From Moduliflexus sp964602655 (GTDB lineage: Bacteria > Moduliflexota > Moduliflexia > Moduliflexales > Moduliflexaceae), in assembly GCA_964602655.1 (NCBI GenBank), contig CAZRSF010000050.1:1-47011 (forward strand): a stretch of 47,011 nt of DNA, read 5' to 3'. Positions 1 to 8,555 of the stretch are shown here, one piece after another; position 1 is the first letter of the stretch; each line of letters begins with the position of its first letter. The position numbers and the translations under genes are program-made. Under the pieces are notes generated by a model. The model saw only the letters and a list, made by a program, of their open reading frames with translations, searched no databases and was not told the DNA's origin.

Positions 1-106
1 AGGCGATGTTTCGAGGAAGACCCCATGAGCGCATTGTCTTTTTTCTTGACTTTTTTCAACGCGCTTTCATGTCCTCTCTCACAAGGATTGTTCGCATTCG
101 CACATT

Positions 107-188
107 CGTACCGGCGGACAGCCTTGTCCGCCTTCATGCGGAAAATGCGATAACGAGGAGTCTTGCGGACAAGGCTGTCCGCGGTACG
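107..188. repeat. Inverted repeat of two self-palindromic arms
   Basis: Arm 107-131 and arm 165-188 are reverse complements, differing by a single inserted G. Each arm is itself a hairpin built from GCGGACA and TGTCCGC around four bases. The structure sits directly upstream of the heptose kinase gene and so lies in its leader. I see no convincing gene in the first 190 bases. Confidence 0.8.
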
Positions 189-205
189 ATGTGGTAAATT
201 TCATT

Positions 206-1231
206 ATGGTAAATCTGACGCAGCTACAGGACATCATCCATCGTTTTCAGCAGGCCGCGCTGCTGGTCATCGGCGATGTGATGATTGACGAATATATCTG
301 GGGCAAGGTGAGCCGCATTTCGCCGGAAGCGCCCGTGCCGGTGCTTGATGTGACATCGCAGTCGCAGCGGCTCGGCGGCGCGGCGAATGTGATTCATAAT
401 ATCGTCTCGCTCGGCGGCAAGGCGTATCTCGGCAGCATGACCGGCGACGACGCTACTGGCGCGGCGTTGCGGCAGATGCTTTCCGGCATTGGTGTGCCGA
501 CGGAACATTTGCTGATCGATCCGGTGCGTCCGACGACGATCAAAACGCGCATCATCGCGCATCATCAGCAAGTGGCGCGGCTGGATCGCGAAGTTCGCAG
601 CGAAATGACGCCGGAGCAGACCGCGCAACTCATTGTAACGGTCAAGACGCTGCTTCCGATGATTCACGGCATTGTGCTGGAAGATTACGGCAAAGGCGTG
701 GTGACAGGCGAACTCGTGCATGAAGTGGTCGCGCTGGCGCGAAAACATGGCAAAGTCGTGTCGGTTGACCCGAAAACGCACCATTTCGAACGCTACGCGG
801 GCGTGACCGTGATGACGCCGAATCATCATGAAGCGGGCGGAGCGGCGCAGATCGCGATTGATTCCCACGCCAAATTACTCGAAGCCGGAAAACGCCTGCT
901 CGACCGCCTGCAATGCGAATTCGTGCTGATTACGCGGGGCGAAGAAGGGATGTCGCTGTTCGACCGTGACCGGCAGACCGTGACGCATGTTCCGGCGGTG
1001 GCGCAGGAAGTGTTCGACGTGACCGGCGCGGGCGATACCGTGATTGCGGCGCTCACGCTTGGCCTTGCGGCGGGTAGCGATCCGGTGGACGCCGTGCTGC
1101 TCTCGAATGCGGCGGCGGGTGTGGTGGTTGGCAAAATCGGCACGGCGACGGTTAATCAGGACGAATTGCAGCACGAACTATTAGCGATGACCGCCCGCAA
1201 GCTCGATATTCGACAGGAGTCGCTGGCATGA
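206..1231 (+). CDS. hldE1/rfaE1: D-glycero-beta-D-manno-heptose-7-phosphate kinase (RfaE domain I)
   Basis: PfkB-family sugar kinase that phosphorylates heptose 7-phosphate at C1 in ADP-heptose synthesis for the lipopolysaccharide core; cytoplasmic. Near the N-terminus it has the family stretch VIGDVMIDEY, followed by SRISPEAPVPVLD and LGGAANV. The C-terminal nucleotide/catalytic signature DVTGAGDT is intact. About 341 residues is the usual length of the kinase half of HldE; the adenylyltransferase half is not attached and not seen here, so it would be encoded elsewhere. ATG 206 was chosen over an in-frame GTG at 191 because family N-termini begin near here; neither has a strong Shine-Dalgarno. 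It overlaps kdsB by four bases (ATGA), so the two envelope genes are probably translationally coupled. Confidence 0.9.
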   Translation: MVNLTQLQDIIHRFQQAALLVIGDVMIDEYIWGKVSRISPEAPVPVLDVTSQSQRLGGAANVIHNIVSLGGKAYLGSMTGDDATGAALRQMLSGIGVPTEHLLIDPVRPTTIKTRIIAHHQQVARLDREVRSEMTPEQTAQLIVTVKTLLPMIHGIVLEDYGKGVVTGELVHEVVALARKHGKVVSVDPKTHHFERYAGVTVMTPNHHEAGGAAQIAIDSHAKLLEAGKRLLDRLQCEFVLITRGEEGMSLFDRDRQTVTHVPAVAQEVFDVTGAGDTVIAALTLGLAAGSDPVDAVLLSNAAAGVVVGKIGTATVNQDELQHELLAMTARKLDIRQESLA

Positions 1232-1977
1232 AGATCGTGGGCATTATTCCGGCGCGATACGATTCCGTGCGTTTTCCCGGCAAGCCGCTCGTGGATATGG
1301 CCGGAAAACCGATGATTCAGCGCGTCTATGAGCAGGCGAGTAAAGTCGCGTTGTTTCAGCAGGTGATTGTCGCGACCGATGACGAGCGGATTGAGGCGGC
1401 GGTTAAGCATTTCGGCGGCGATGTTCGGATGACAGCGCAGACGCATCAGAGCGGCACGGATCGGCTCGCGGAAGTGGCGCGGCAGCTTGACGCCGATATT
1501 CTCGTGAATGTGCAAGGGGATGAGCCGTTTATCGCGCCTGAAATGATTGAGCAGGCGATTCGCCCGCTGCTTGACGATCCGGCGGTCGCTATCGGCACAT
1601 TGAAACATCGCATCAAGACGCCGGACGAATTGCTGAATCCGAACGTCGTGAAAGTGATTGCGACACCGACTGGACGGGCGCTCTATTTTTCGCGCTCGCC
1701 GATTCCGTATATCAAAGGCAAAGACATGCGGCAGGATGGATTCGCCGCGTTCGCGTTTTACCGGCATATCGGCCTCTACGCCTATCGCCGCGACTTTTTA
1801 TTGACGTTCGCCGCGCTCCCCCAGACGCCGTTGGAATTGGCCGAAGGCTTGGAGCAATTGCGGGCGTTGGAACATGGGTATGTCATTCACGTTGTCGAAA
1901 CTCACCACGAATCCCTCGGCGTGGACACGCCCGAAGACATGGAACGGGCGCTCGCCGTCTTGAGGGGTTCTTCATAA
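1228..1977 (+). CDS. kdsB: 3-deoxy-manno-octulosonate cytidylyltransferase
   Basis: CMP-KDO synthetase: activates KDO with CTP to form CMP-KDO for the inner lipopolysaccharide core. The N-terminus IIPARYDSVRFPGKPL is the classic nucleotide-binding motif of the family, followed by GKPMIQRVYE and the VNVQGDEPFI metal/substrate motif near residue 95. Its 249 residues match the family (about 245-255). It starts inside the stop of the heptose kinase (ATGA overlap), and the CTP-producing pyrG follows after a repeat-containing gap, a sensible metabolic grouping. These two genes together indicate an outer membrane with LPS. Confidence 0.95.
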   Translation: MKIVGIIPARYDSVRFPGKPLVDMAGKPMIQRVYEQASKVALFQQVIVATDDERIEAAVKHFGGDVRMTAQTHQSGTDRLAEVARQLDADILVNVQGDEPFIAPEMIEQAIRPLLDDPAVAIGTLKHRIKTPDELLNPNVVKVIATPTGRALYFSRSPIPYIKGKDMRQDGFAAFAFYRHIGLYAYRRDFLLTFAALPQTPLELAEGLEQLRALEHGYVIHVVETHHESLGVDTPEDMERALAVLRGSS

Positions 1978-1992
1978 CATGCTTTTTACATT

Positions 1993-2094
1993 CTCGTTCC
2001 ACGCTCTGCGTGGAATGACAGCCGTCCGCCGCTCTGCGGCAATAAGGACGCAGAGCGGCCAAAACGCAACATTCCACGCGGAGCGTGGAACGAG
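1993..2094. repeat. REP-like inverted repeat, TTCCACGC family (copy 1)
   Basis: Arms 1993-2016 and 2071-2094 are reverse complements with one mismatch; each contains TTCCACGC and GCGTGGAA. The inner part holds further complementary CGCAGAGCGG-type segments. The same arms recur at 24751-24787 and at 46907-47010. It separates kdsB from pyrG. Confidence 0.85.
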
Positions 2095-2167
2095 AGGATT
2101 CACCGCGAAAGCGCAAAGCCGCAAAGAGCCGACGTAGCGCGTTTTTGCGGCTGGCGAGTCAGCGGTT

Positions 2168-3781
2168 GTGCTTGTGCAACCAAAATTTATTTTCGTGACA
2201 GGCGGCGTCGTGTCTTCGTTAGGGAAAGGCATCGCCGCCTCTTCTATTGGCGCGTTATTGGAAAGCCGGGGCTTCAAAGTGACGCTGCAAAAATTCGATC
2301 CCTACATCAATGTTGACCCCGGCACGATGAACCCCTACCAGCACGGCGAAGTCTATGTCACTGACGACGGCGCGGAAACCGACCTCGACCTCGGCCATTA
2401 CGAACGCTTCACCAGCACGACGACTACGCGCTATCACAACGTCACGACCGGCCAGATTTATCATTCCGTGATTACCAAAGAGCGGCGCGGCGACTATCTC
2501 GGCGAAACCGTGCAGGTCATTCCGCATATCACGGATGAAATCAAATCGGCGATTACGCGGGTCGCGGAAGGCAACGACGTGGTCATTACGGAAATCGGCG
2601 GTACGGTCGGTGACATCGAGAGTCAGCCGTTTTTAGAAGCGATCCGGCAATTTAAAACGGATATCGGCTGGGAAAACGTGATGTACGTCCATGTGACGCT
2701 CGTGCCGTATATTCAATCGGCGCAGGAATTGAAAACCAAACCGACGCAGCACAGCGTCAAGGCGTTGCGGGAAATCGGCATTCAGCCCGATATTCTGCTC
2801 TGCCGCTCCGTCCAGAAATTGCCGGAGAGCGTGCGCCGCAAAATCGCGTTATTCTGCGATGTGCGCAACGACGCGGTCTTCACCGCCCAGAACGTGCCGT
2901 ACATTTACAAGGTGATTCCTGGGTATCATGAAGAGGGCGTTGACCAGAAGATTATTGATTTCTTCAAATTAGAAGGCGGACGCGAAGCGGATTTAACCGA
3001 ATGGAACGATATTGTCCATCGCCTTGATGCGCCGGAACATAACGTTAATATCGGCATCGTCGGCAAATACGTCGAATTGCAGGATGCCTACAAAAGCATG
3101 GTGGAAGCGCTGATTCACGGCGGCATCGCAAGTCAGGCCAAAGTCGTGCTGCATTGGATTGACGCCGAAGACATCGAGCAGAAAGGCGCGGCGGCGATTC
3201 TTGGCGATATGGACGGGATTCTCGTCCCCGGCGGATTCGGCAAGCGCGGCGCGGAAGGCAAAATCGAGGCGGTGCGCTATGCGCGGGAGCAGAAAGTGCC
3301 GTTTTTAGGGCTGTGTCTCGGCCTGCAATGCGCGGTGATCGAATTTGCGCGGCATGTCTGCGGCTTGAAAAATGCCAGCAGTTCGGAATTCGACCCGGAA
3401 GGGCAATGCCTGGTAATTGACTTTTTGCCGGAGCAGCTCAAAATACAGGACAAAGGCGGCACGATGCGACTCGGCGCGTATCCCTGCGCCGTCAAGCCCG
3501 GCTCGCTCGCGCATCAGATGTACGGCAAAACCAACATTTCCGAACGTCATCGCCACCGCTACGAAGTCAATAACGAATACGTCAAAGTCCTGACCGAACA
3601 CGGCCTCGTAGTGAGCGGCGCCGCGCCGGATGGCTCGTTGGTGGAAATGATCGAATTGCAAGATCACCCCTGGTTTATCGGTACGCAGTTTCACCCCGAA
3701 TACAAATCCAAACCCCGCAAGCCGCACCCCCTCTTCGCCGGATTCATCAAAGCCGCCGTCAAGCGCAATACGCTGTTGTAA
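2168..3781 (+). CDS. pyrG: CTP synthase
   Basis: Converts UTP to CTP using ATP and glutamine. The amidoligase half begins FIFVTGGVVSSLGKGI with the P-loop. The glutaminase half carries the class I GATase nucleophile in GLCLGLQCAV (about residue 380) and the His/Glu pair in HPEYKSKP near the C-terminus. Length 537 is typical. The start is GTG at 2168; a second GTG at 2174 is also possible. A weak purine-rich GGCGAG lies about nine bases before 2168, which favours the first. An intrinsic-terminator-like hairpin follows the stop. Confidence 0.96.
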   Translation: MLVQPKFIFVTGGVVSSLGKGIAASSIGALLESRGFKVTLQKFDPYINVDPGTMNPYQHGEVYVTDDGAETDLDLGHYERFTSTTTTRYHNVTTGQIYHSVITKERRGDYLGETVQVIPHITDEIKSAITRVAEGNDVVITEIGGTVGDIESQPFLEAIRQFKTDIGWENVMYVHVTLVPYIQSAQELKTKPTQHSVKALREIGIQPDILLCRSVQKLPESVRRKIALFCDVRNDAVFTAQNVPYIYKVIPGYHEEGVDQKIIDFFKLEGGREADLTEWNDIVHRLDAPEHNVNIGIVGKYVELQDAYKSMVEALIHGGIASQAKVVLHWIDAEDIEQKGAAAILGDMDGILVPGGFGKRGAEGKIEAVRYAREQKVPFLGLCLGLQCAVIEFARHVCGLKNASSSEFDPEGQCLVIDFLPEQLKIQDKGGTMRLGAYPCAVKPGSLAHQMYGKTNISERHRHRYEVNNEYVKVLTEHGLVVSGAAPDGSLVEMIELQDHPWFIGTQFHPEYKSKPRKPHPLFAGFIKAAVKRNTLL

Positions 3782-3787
3782 TACCGT

Positions 3788-3824
3788 AGCTGTCAGACAC
3801 CTCAAAGGAGTCTGACAGCTTTTC
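3788..3824 (+). terminator. Terminator-like hairpin after pyrG (TGTCAGAC family, copy 1)
   Basis: AGCTGTCAGAC (3788-3798) pairs with GTCTGACAGCT (3810-3820), followed by TTTCGTTATTTTTT. The same stem recurs at 8556, 12950 and 28649, also just after genes. Confidence 0.8.
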
Positions 3825-3975
3825 GTTATTTTTTGAAAAATTTCGTTGCATTCGAAACAACGCCGTTCGAATATCACTTACGTTTTTTCGCAGGGCGTTG
3901 TCCTGCGCTGATGTATTGCGCCCTTGCAGGACTGGCTGGCGAGTATTCGGGCCCGGAACGGGCGTGATAGATCAG

Positions 3976-4094
3976 CGTCGGGCAACGCCCGACGAAACGA
4001 TGCGCGGGGATGACATGATGGCTGCATTCGCATTCCCGCCGACGTTTTCCCGCCGATAAATCGGCGGGCTATTCGCGGACGTCCCTCTGGGACG
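3976..4094. repeat. Run of GC-rich hairpins between pyrG and the accessory cassette
   Basis: Three separate perfect stems are present: CGTCGGGC/GCCCGACG (3976-3994), CCCGCCGA/TCGGCGGG (4049-4068) and CGTCCC/GGGACG (4080-4094). I see no gene between 3825 and 4123. The region marks the border between the housekeeping gene and the small accessory genes. Confidence 0.7.
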
Positions 4095-4123
4095 GAACGA
4101 AAACGAAGAAAATCGCTTGACAA

Positions 4124-4366
4124 ATGATGGATTTTAAGGTCATCAGCGACATTGTTGAGATTGAAATTATCGCCATAGGAAGCGCGATTCGAGAATTGCC
4201 GGAATTGCAAGAGCGATTCGGGCATGGACGGTGGCGCAAACTCAAAGGCGTGGCCGTTGTGTGCCTTTCCGACGGCACAACGCGCCGCGTCGAACTTCAC
4301 TGGTATGAAGCGCATGGAATCGGCAAAAAGCGTCTGAAAATCAAGCGTTTTTTGGATGAACAATGA
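4124..4366 (+). CDS. Conserved-looking small protein of unknown function
   Basis: An 80-residue cytoplasmic protein with no signal or membrane segment. It has a helical start (VISDIVEIEIIAIGSAIREL) and then a basic, compact second half containing GHGRWRKLKGVAVV, TTRRVELHWYEAHGIGKK and LKIKRFL. It resembles uncharacterised proteins I associate with cyanobacteria and other large-genome bacteria, but I cannot assign a function. Its stop overlaps the next gene's start (ATGATGA), implying co-translation. No clear Shine-Dalgarno precedes ATG 4124; an ATG at 4127 is an alternative. Confidence 0.7.
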   Translation: MMDFKVISDIVEIEIIAIGSAIRELPELQERFGHGRWRKLKGVAVVCLSDGTTRRVELHWYEAHGIGKKRLKIKRFLDEQ

Positions 4367-4674
4367 TGAACGATTATCAAGCCGCGCCCCGGTTCGTGAT
4401 TTGCATTCGAAACGAGGGATATGAAGATGATTTGCATGTCAAAAGCGTCTATCCCGTGTTAGAAGATGAGAACGCCGCTCGCAGCCGCTATCTCCGCATT
4501 ATTGACGAAACAGGCGAAGATTATCTGTTTCCGGCGTCGTTTTTCGTAGCGATAGACTTGCCGCTGGAAGCGGAGCAGGCAGTTCTGAAGCCGTCAGCAC
4601 GCATAGCGCGATCTCGACGCAGCGTTCGCAAACGAACGCCGCGCAAGCCGCCTGCGCCTGTTCCGGCGGCATGA
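4363..4674 (+). CDS. Small protein of unknown function, coupled to the preceding gene
   Basis: 103 residues. The first 75 look like a compact fold (FVICIRNEGYEDDLHVKSVYPVL, then YLRIIDETGEDYLFPASFFVAIDLP). The last 30 are a basic, Pro-rich tail (SRRSVRKRTPRKPPAP) that could contact nucleic acid. It overlaps the stop of the upstream gene by four bases, so the two probably act as a pair. No membrane segment. Function not recognised; a toxin-antitoxin-like or nucleic-acid-associated pair is only a guess from the size and coupling. ATG 4366 is an alternative start. Confidence 0.65.
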   Translation: MMNDYQAAPRFVICIRNEGYEDDLHVKSVYPVLEDENAARSRYLRIIDETGEDYLFPASFFVAIDLPLEAEQAVLKPSARIARSRRSVRKRTPRKPPAPVPAA

Positions 4675-4772
4675 CGATTCTGCTGCATCAAGCCGGAGCG
4701 CTTTCGGATGACGAGCGCCTGCCATCGGAACACTGATAAAAGAATCACATTCACACGATAAGGACGATAAAC

Positions 4773-5153
4773 ATGGAAACCATGACCTATCCGCAAGTTT
4801 TGCGAGAGGCGCAGCAATTGCCGCCGGTCGCGCAGTTGCAATTGGCCGAAACCTTATTGCATAATATGCGCGGGTTATTTGCCGCGCAAAGTTCGCTGCC
4901 CGAATCCGAGCCGCTTGCGCCGCTGTTCGGATTGAATCGAGAAGAGCTTTGCGCCTTATCCGATTCGGTCGTCGCGCCGGATCGGCAGCAGCGGCTTCAG
5001 GCATTGCTGGAAAAAAACCAGCAAGGAATATTGACGCCCGAAGAATCGCACGAAATTGACGCGCTGCTTGAAGAAACGGATCAGGCGGCCTTGCTGAAAG
5101 CTCGCGCGCGGTACACGCTCCGCTTTTTCGAACAGGTCGAACAACGCCCATGA
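4773..5153 (+). CDS. Helical protein encoded immediately upstream of an HNH nuclease
   Basis: 126 residues, largely helical and acidic, without membrane segments. The C-terminal half (LNREELCALSDSVVAPDRQQ, then LLEKNQQGILTPEESHEIDALLEE, then LLKARARYTL) resembles small proteins that sit next to HNH endonucleases in cyanobacteria and relatives. AAGGAC lies upstream of ATG 4773 as a Shine-Dalgarno. Its stop overlaps the nuclease start by four bases, so the two are translationally coupled. An antitoxin, immunity or partner role is plausible from the arrangement but unproven. Confidence 0.75.
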   Translation: METMTYPQVLREAQQLPPVAQLQLAETLLHNMRGLFAAQSSLPESEPLAPLFGLNREELCALSDSVVAPDRQQRLQALLEKNQQGILTPEESHEIDALLEETDQAALLKARARYTLRFFEQVEQRP

Positions 5154-5578
5154 GCCTGTATATTCCGATGGACTTGCGACGCCGGATTCTGGCTGCTGAT
5201 CGCGGTTGCTGCGCATACTGCCGCAGCGCGGAAGCGTTGATGGGCGTGACGTTCGAAATCGAACATATTTTGCCGCTTTCTGCCGGAGGCACTACGGAGT
5301 TCGAAAATCTCTGCTTGAGTTGCCCAACATGCAATCGGCACAAGTCGAACCGACTTGTCGCCAACGATCATGACACCGGCATCGAAACGCCGTTGTATCA
5401 TCCGCGCCAGCAGCAATGGACTGAACATTTCACATGGAACAACGAGGCGGTAATCTTGCTTGGAAAAAGCGCGACAGGACGCGCCACCATCGAAGCGCTC
5501 CATATCAATCGCCCGGCAATTGTTCGGTTGCGGCGATATTGGGGAATTTTGCGTCTGCATCCGCCGAATGAGGACTAA
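5150..5578 (+). CDS. HNH endonuclease
   Basis: 142-residue HNH nuclease (beta-beta-alpha-metal fold). Visible elements: the CCAYC zinc-type pair, the catalytic segment EIEHILPLSAGGTTEFENLCLSC, and the closing CPTCNRHKSNR. The His in EH, the Asn in ENL and the His in NRHK form the HNH triad, and the two CxxC pairs likely hold structural zinc. The protein is short and cytoplasmic with no extra targeting domain. It is coupled (ATGA) to the helical protein upstream. Family members act in defence, mobile elements or DNA processing; the context here suggests a small accessory cassette. Confidence 0.88.
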   Translation: MSLYIPMDLRRRILAADRGCCAYCRSAEALMGVTFEIEHILPLSAGGTTEFENLCLSCPTCNRHKSNRLVANDHDTGIETPLYHPRQQQWTEHFTWNNEAVILLGKSATGRATIEALHINRPAIVRLRRYWGILRLHPPNED

Positions 5579-5764
5579 CAATGGCTATCGCTGCAAAAGC
5601 AAGCGTTTGCGCTCCTCTGGCATATCGGCAATTTCTCCGATATTTTTCTTGACATGACGCGACGACATTCGGCATTTCCGGGCGATTCTTGCTGAAATTG
5701 CCTGATGACACATGATAATACATTACCTGACAAACCTTCAGATTCAACGTAAGAAGCGATTCCT

Positions 5765-5792
5765 GTAGGTCGAAACTATAGTTTCGACCTAC
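5765..5792. repeat. Perfect 28-bp palindrome upstream of argG
   Basis: The half-site GTAGGTCGAAACTA and its exact reverse complement abut with no loop. A closely related palindrome lies at 31019-31046 inside a larger element. It sits about 40 bases before the argG start, so it could be an operator or a repeat; recurrence favours a repeat. I see no gene between 5579 and 5830. Confidence 0.8.
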
Positions 5793-5830
5793 ATCACAGT
5801 CATTAAAATTTTATTTTCAGAGGAGAGATT

Positions 5831-7081
5831 ATGAGTAAACCAAAAGTGGTCTTAGCTTACAGCGGCGGACTCGATACGTCCGTTCTCGTGAAATGGTTGG
5901 AAGAAAAAGGGTATGATGTGATCGCCTACGTCGCGAACATCGGTCAGAATGAGGATTTCGAGGAAATCCGGCAGAAAGCGCTGAAAACCGGCGCGTCGAA
6001 AGTCTATGTCGAAGACATTCGCGAAGAATTCATCACCGATTTCGTCTTCCCGGCGATTCAGGGGAACGCGGTGTATGAAGGCCGCTATTTGATGGGCACG
6101 TCGCTCGCGCGGCCTGTCATCGCGAAAAAGCATATCGAAATCGCCTACAAAGAAGGCGCGGAATATGTTTCGCACGGCGCGACCGGCAAAGGCAACGATC
6201 AGGTGCGGTTCGAATTCACGTTTTATGCGCTGAACCCTGAAATCAAAGTGATTGCACCCTGGAAAGACCGGGAATTTTTGAATCAGTTTCAGGGACGAAC
6301 CGACTTGCTGAATTATGCCGAAAAACACGGCATTCCGGTCAAGGCGACGCTGAAAAAGCCGTATAGCGAAGACGAAAACATCATGCACATCAGCCATGAA
6401 GCCGGGATTCTCGAAGACCCGATGCTGCGCCCGACGGAAGACATGTTCACGCTGACGAAATCGCCGAAAGACGCGCCGGATCAGGAAACCGTGCTGGAAA
6501 TCGAATTCAAGGACGGCATTCCGGTCAAAGTGACCAACCTGAACGACGGCACGGTCAAGCAGACGCCGCTGGAACTCTTTCTGTATATGAACAAAATCGG
6601 CGGCGAAAATGCGATTGGCCGGGTGGATATGGTGGAAAACCGTTATGTCGGCATCAAGTCGCGGGGCGTGTATGAAACGCCGGGTGTGACCGTGTTGATG
6701 GAAGCGCATCGCGATCTGGAAGGCGTGGCGATGGATCGGGAAGTCATGCGGCTGCGGGATATGCTGATGCCGAAATTTGCGGAATTGATTTACAACGGCT
6801 ACTGGTTCGCGCCGGAAATGGACTTCATGCTTTCGATGATTCGCAAATCGCAAGAAGGCGTAGATGGCACGGTGTTCGTGTCGCTCTATAAAGGCAATGT
6901 GATGCCAATAGGTCGGAAATCGCCGAATTCGCTCTATAATCAGGAGTTGTCCAGCATGGACATTGCGGGCGGCTTCAATCAGGAAGACTCGCGCGGCTTT
7001 ATCAACATCAACGCCGTGCGGCTCAAAGCGCATCACGTCATCCTTAAAAAACGGATGCCGCATCTGTTCGGCGGGAAATAA
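5831..7081 (+). CDS. argG: Argininosuccinate synthase
   Basis: Joins citrulline and aspartate with ATP to form argininosuccinate in arginine synthesis. The N-terminal PP-loop AYSGGLDTSV binds ATP; further family stretches are VSHGATGKGNDQVRFE and YSEDENIMHISHEAG. Length 416 is normal. A strong Shine-Dalgarno (AGAGGAGAG) sits just before ATG 5831. It is a single-gene unit, bounded upstream by a palindrome and downstream by a long hairpin with a T-run. Confidence 0.97.
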   Translation: MSKPKVVLAYSGGLDTSVLVKWLEEKGYDVIAYVANIGQNEDFEEIRQKALKTGASKVYVEDIREEFITDFVFPAIQGNAVYEGRYLMGTSLARPVIAKKHIEIAYKEGAEYVSHGATGKGNDQVRFEFTFYALNPEIKVIAPWKDREFLNQFQGRTDLLNYAEKHGIPVKATLKKPYSEDENIMHISHEAGILEDPMLRPTEDMFTLTKSPKDAPDQETVLEIEFKDGIPVKVTNLNDGTVKQTPLELFLYMNKIGGENAIGRVDMVENRYVGIKSRGVYETPGVTVLMEAHRDLEGVAMDREVMRLRDMLMPKFAELIYNGYWFAPEMDFMLSMIRKSQEGVDGTVFVSLYKGNVMPIGRKSPNSLYNQELSSMDIAGGFNQEDSRGFININAVRLKAHHVILKKRMPHLFGGK

Positions 7082-7086
7082 GGAAG

Positions 7087-7187
7087 AATAGAACGCTGAT
7101 GACGCTGATTGGGCTGATATTCGCTGATAAGATTCGAAATCAGGCTTTTTCAGTCTTATCAGTTTCATCAGTGTTCTATTTTTTCTG
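7087..7187 (+). terminator. Long imperfect hairpin with T-run after argG
   Basis: Arm 7087-7109 (AATAGAACGCTGATGACGCT and on) pairs with 7158-7180, about 20 of 23 positions. Inner CTGATAAGA/TCTTATCAG segments extend the stem, and it is followed by TTTTTT. It acts as a plausible terminator; the CGCTGAT repeats suggest that it derives from a dispersed repeat. Confidence 0.7.
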
Positions 7188-7291
7188 TCACAAATATTTG
7201 ATATTTTCCTTGCCAAAAATCCAGCATCATCGCGTGAATCAGAAATATTGAAATTCCTGTTATTGTTCACCTGAATCAAGGAGGTATTTTG

Positions 7292-7354
7292 ATGATTGTC
7301 GCCAACATGACCATTAACCGACATGCGATGTATTTTCAGGCGGTTCAGTGGTAA
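7292..7354 (+). CDS. Possible 20-residue leader or small peptide
   Basis: ATG 7292 opens a 20-codon frame ending in TAA (MIVANMTINR, then HAMYFQAVQW). It is preceded at ideal spacing by AAGGAGGT, a much stronger ribosome-binding site than most genes here have. It lies 85 bases upstream of rsgA. It could be a leader peptide, a small protein, or the remnant of a lost gene. No Cys-, Trp- or His-rich attenuator run is visible. Confidence 0.4.
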   Translation: MIVANMTINRHAMYFQAVQW

Positions 7355-7439
7355 ATCCTGCAAAGAGACGCGCCAAGCGCGCGCAGCGATTCCTCTGTCA
7401 CCGCCAGAGTGGTCATAGATTCTACAGAGGAATATCACC

Positions 7440-8519
7440 ATGAGTTTAGAAGAATTCGGATGGAATCCGTTCTTTGCACAGCAGTTCGAAGCGCATAAAC
7501 AGGCGGGCTATCTGCCTGCCAGAATTTATAGCGAACAGAAAAAGGTTTTTTTTGTGTACGGCAGCGATGGCGAGATGCCTGCCGAAGTCGCCGGACGGAT
7601 GTGGCATGTCGCCACATGCCGCCGCGATCTGCCGGCCGTCGGCGATTGGGTCGCGATTCAGCCGCCGACCGATGGCGGTCCGGCGGTGATTCAGGCGATT
7701 TTGCCGCGAACGTCGTGTTTTTCTCGCAAAATTTCCGCCGCCAAACGCTTGAAAGGCCAGCATGATGAACAGATGATCGCGGCCAACGTGGATATGGCGT
7801 TTATTGTCAGCGGATTGGATATTGATTTCAATCTGCGGCGGATCGAACGCTATCTCACGTTTGTGTACAGCAGCGGCGCAACGCCGATCGTCGTGCTGAA
7901 TAAAGCCGATGTCTGCGAACATCTCGATGCGATGATTGCCGAGGTGGAAGCGATTGCGGTGGGAGCGCCGATTCATGTGATTGCCGCGAAAATCGGACAA
8001 GGAACGGACGGATTGAGGGCGTACTTGACGCCCGGAAAGACGGTCGCCTTGTTGGGATCGTCAGGCGCGGGGAAATCCACGATTATCAACGCCCTGTTGG
8101 GGCATGAACGCCAGCGCGTCAACACGATCAGCGAGCATGTCAATAAAGGGCAGCATACCACCACGCACCGGGAAATGATTCTTGTGCCGGGCGGGGGCAT
8201 TATCATGGATAATCCTGGCATGAGGGAGTTACAGTTGTTAGGGGATGAGTCTGATCTGAAAGATACGTTCGAAGAGATCGAAGCGTTCGCCGGACAGTGC
8301 CGTTTTACCGATTGCGGTCATGATTCCGAACCGGGCTGCGCCGTCAAGGCCGCGCTTGAGCGAGGAGAAATCGATCACAAGCGGTTGCGCAGTTATCTCA
8401 AGCAGCAGAAAGAGCTTGCGTACGTGGAAGATCGCCAGGAACACAGCGCGCAGTATGTCGAGCGCAAACGCTGGCAGAAAATATCAGAGTTGCAAAAGGC
8501 ATTGAAAAAGCAGCGCTAA
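7440..8519 (+). CDS. rsgA: Ribosome small-subunit-dependent GTPase A
   Basis: Circularly permuted GTPase that helps late 30S subunit maturation. The N-terminal OB-fold (about residues 20-110, including GDWVAIQP) contacts rRNA. The permuted G motifs appear as VVLNKADV (G4), then LLGSSGAGKSTIINALLG (G1), and DNPGMRELQL (G3). The C-terminal zinc knuckle is CRFTDCGHDSEPGC (Cys/Cys/His/Cys). Length 359 is typical. ATG 7440 follows GAGGAATATCACC. A bidirectional terminator-like hairpin separates it from the convergent phosphatase gene. Confidence 0.95.
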   Translation: MSLEEFGWNPFFAQQFEAHKQAGYLPARIYSEQKKVFFVYGSDGEMPAEVAGRMWHVATCRRDLPAVGDWVAIQPPTDGGPAVIQAILPRTSCFSRKISAAKRLKGQHDEQMIAANVDMAFIVSGLDIDFNLRRIERYLTFVYSSGATPIVVLNKADVCEHLDAMIAEVEAIAVGAPIHVIAAKIGQGTDGLRAYLTPGKTVALLGSSGAGKSTIINALLGHERQRVNTISEHVNKGQHTTTHREMILVPGGGIIMDNPGMRELQLLGDESDLKDTFEEIEAFAGQCRFTDCGHDSEPGCAVKAALERGEIDHKRLRSYLKQQKELAYVEDRQEHSAQYVERKRWQKISELQKALKKQR

Positions 8520-8555
8520 GTGGCGCATGTAATGACTCAGAACGTGATGGAGAAA

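Noticed and set aside
1..190. 63-aa frame at the window start
   Set aside because: Runs through the inverted repeat, has no domain and no plausible initiation signal.
5852..7441. 529-aa antisense frame opposite argG
   Set aside because: Rich in His, Arg and Phe, no recognisable domain, and fully explained as the complement of a well-conserved gene with strong third-position bias.
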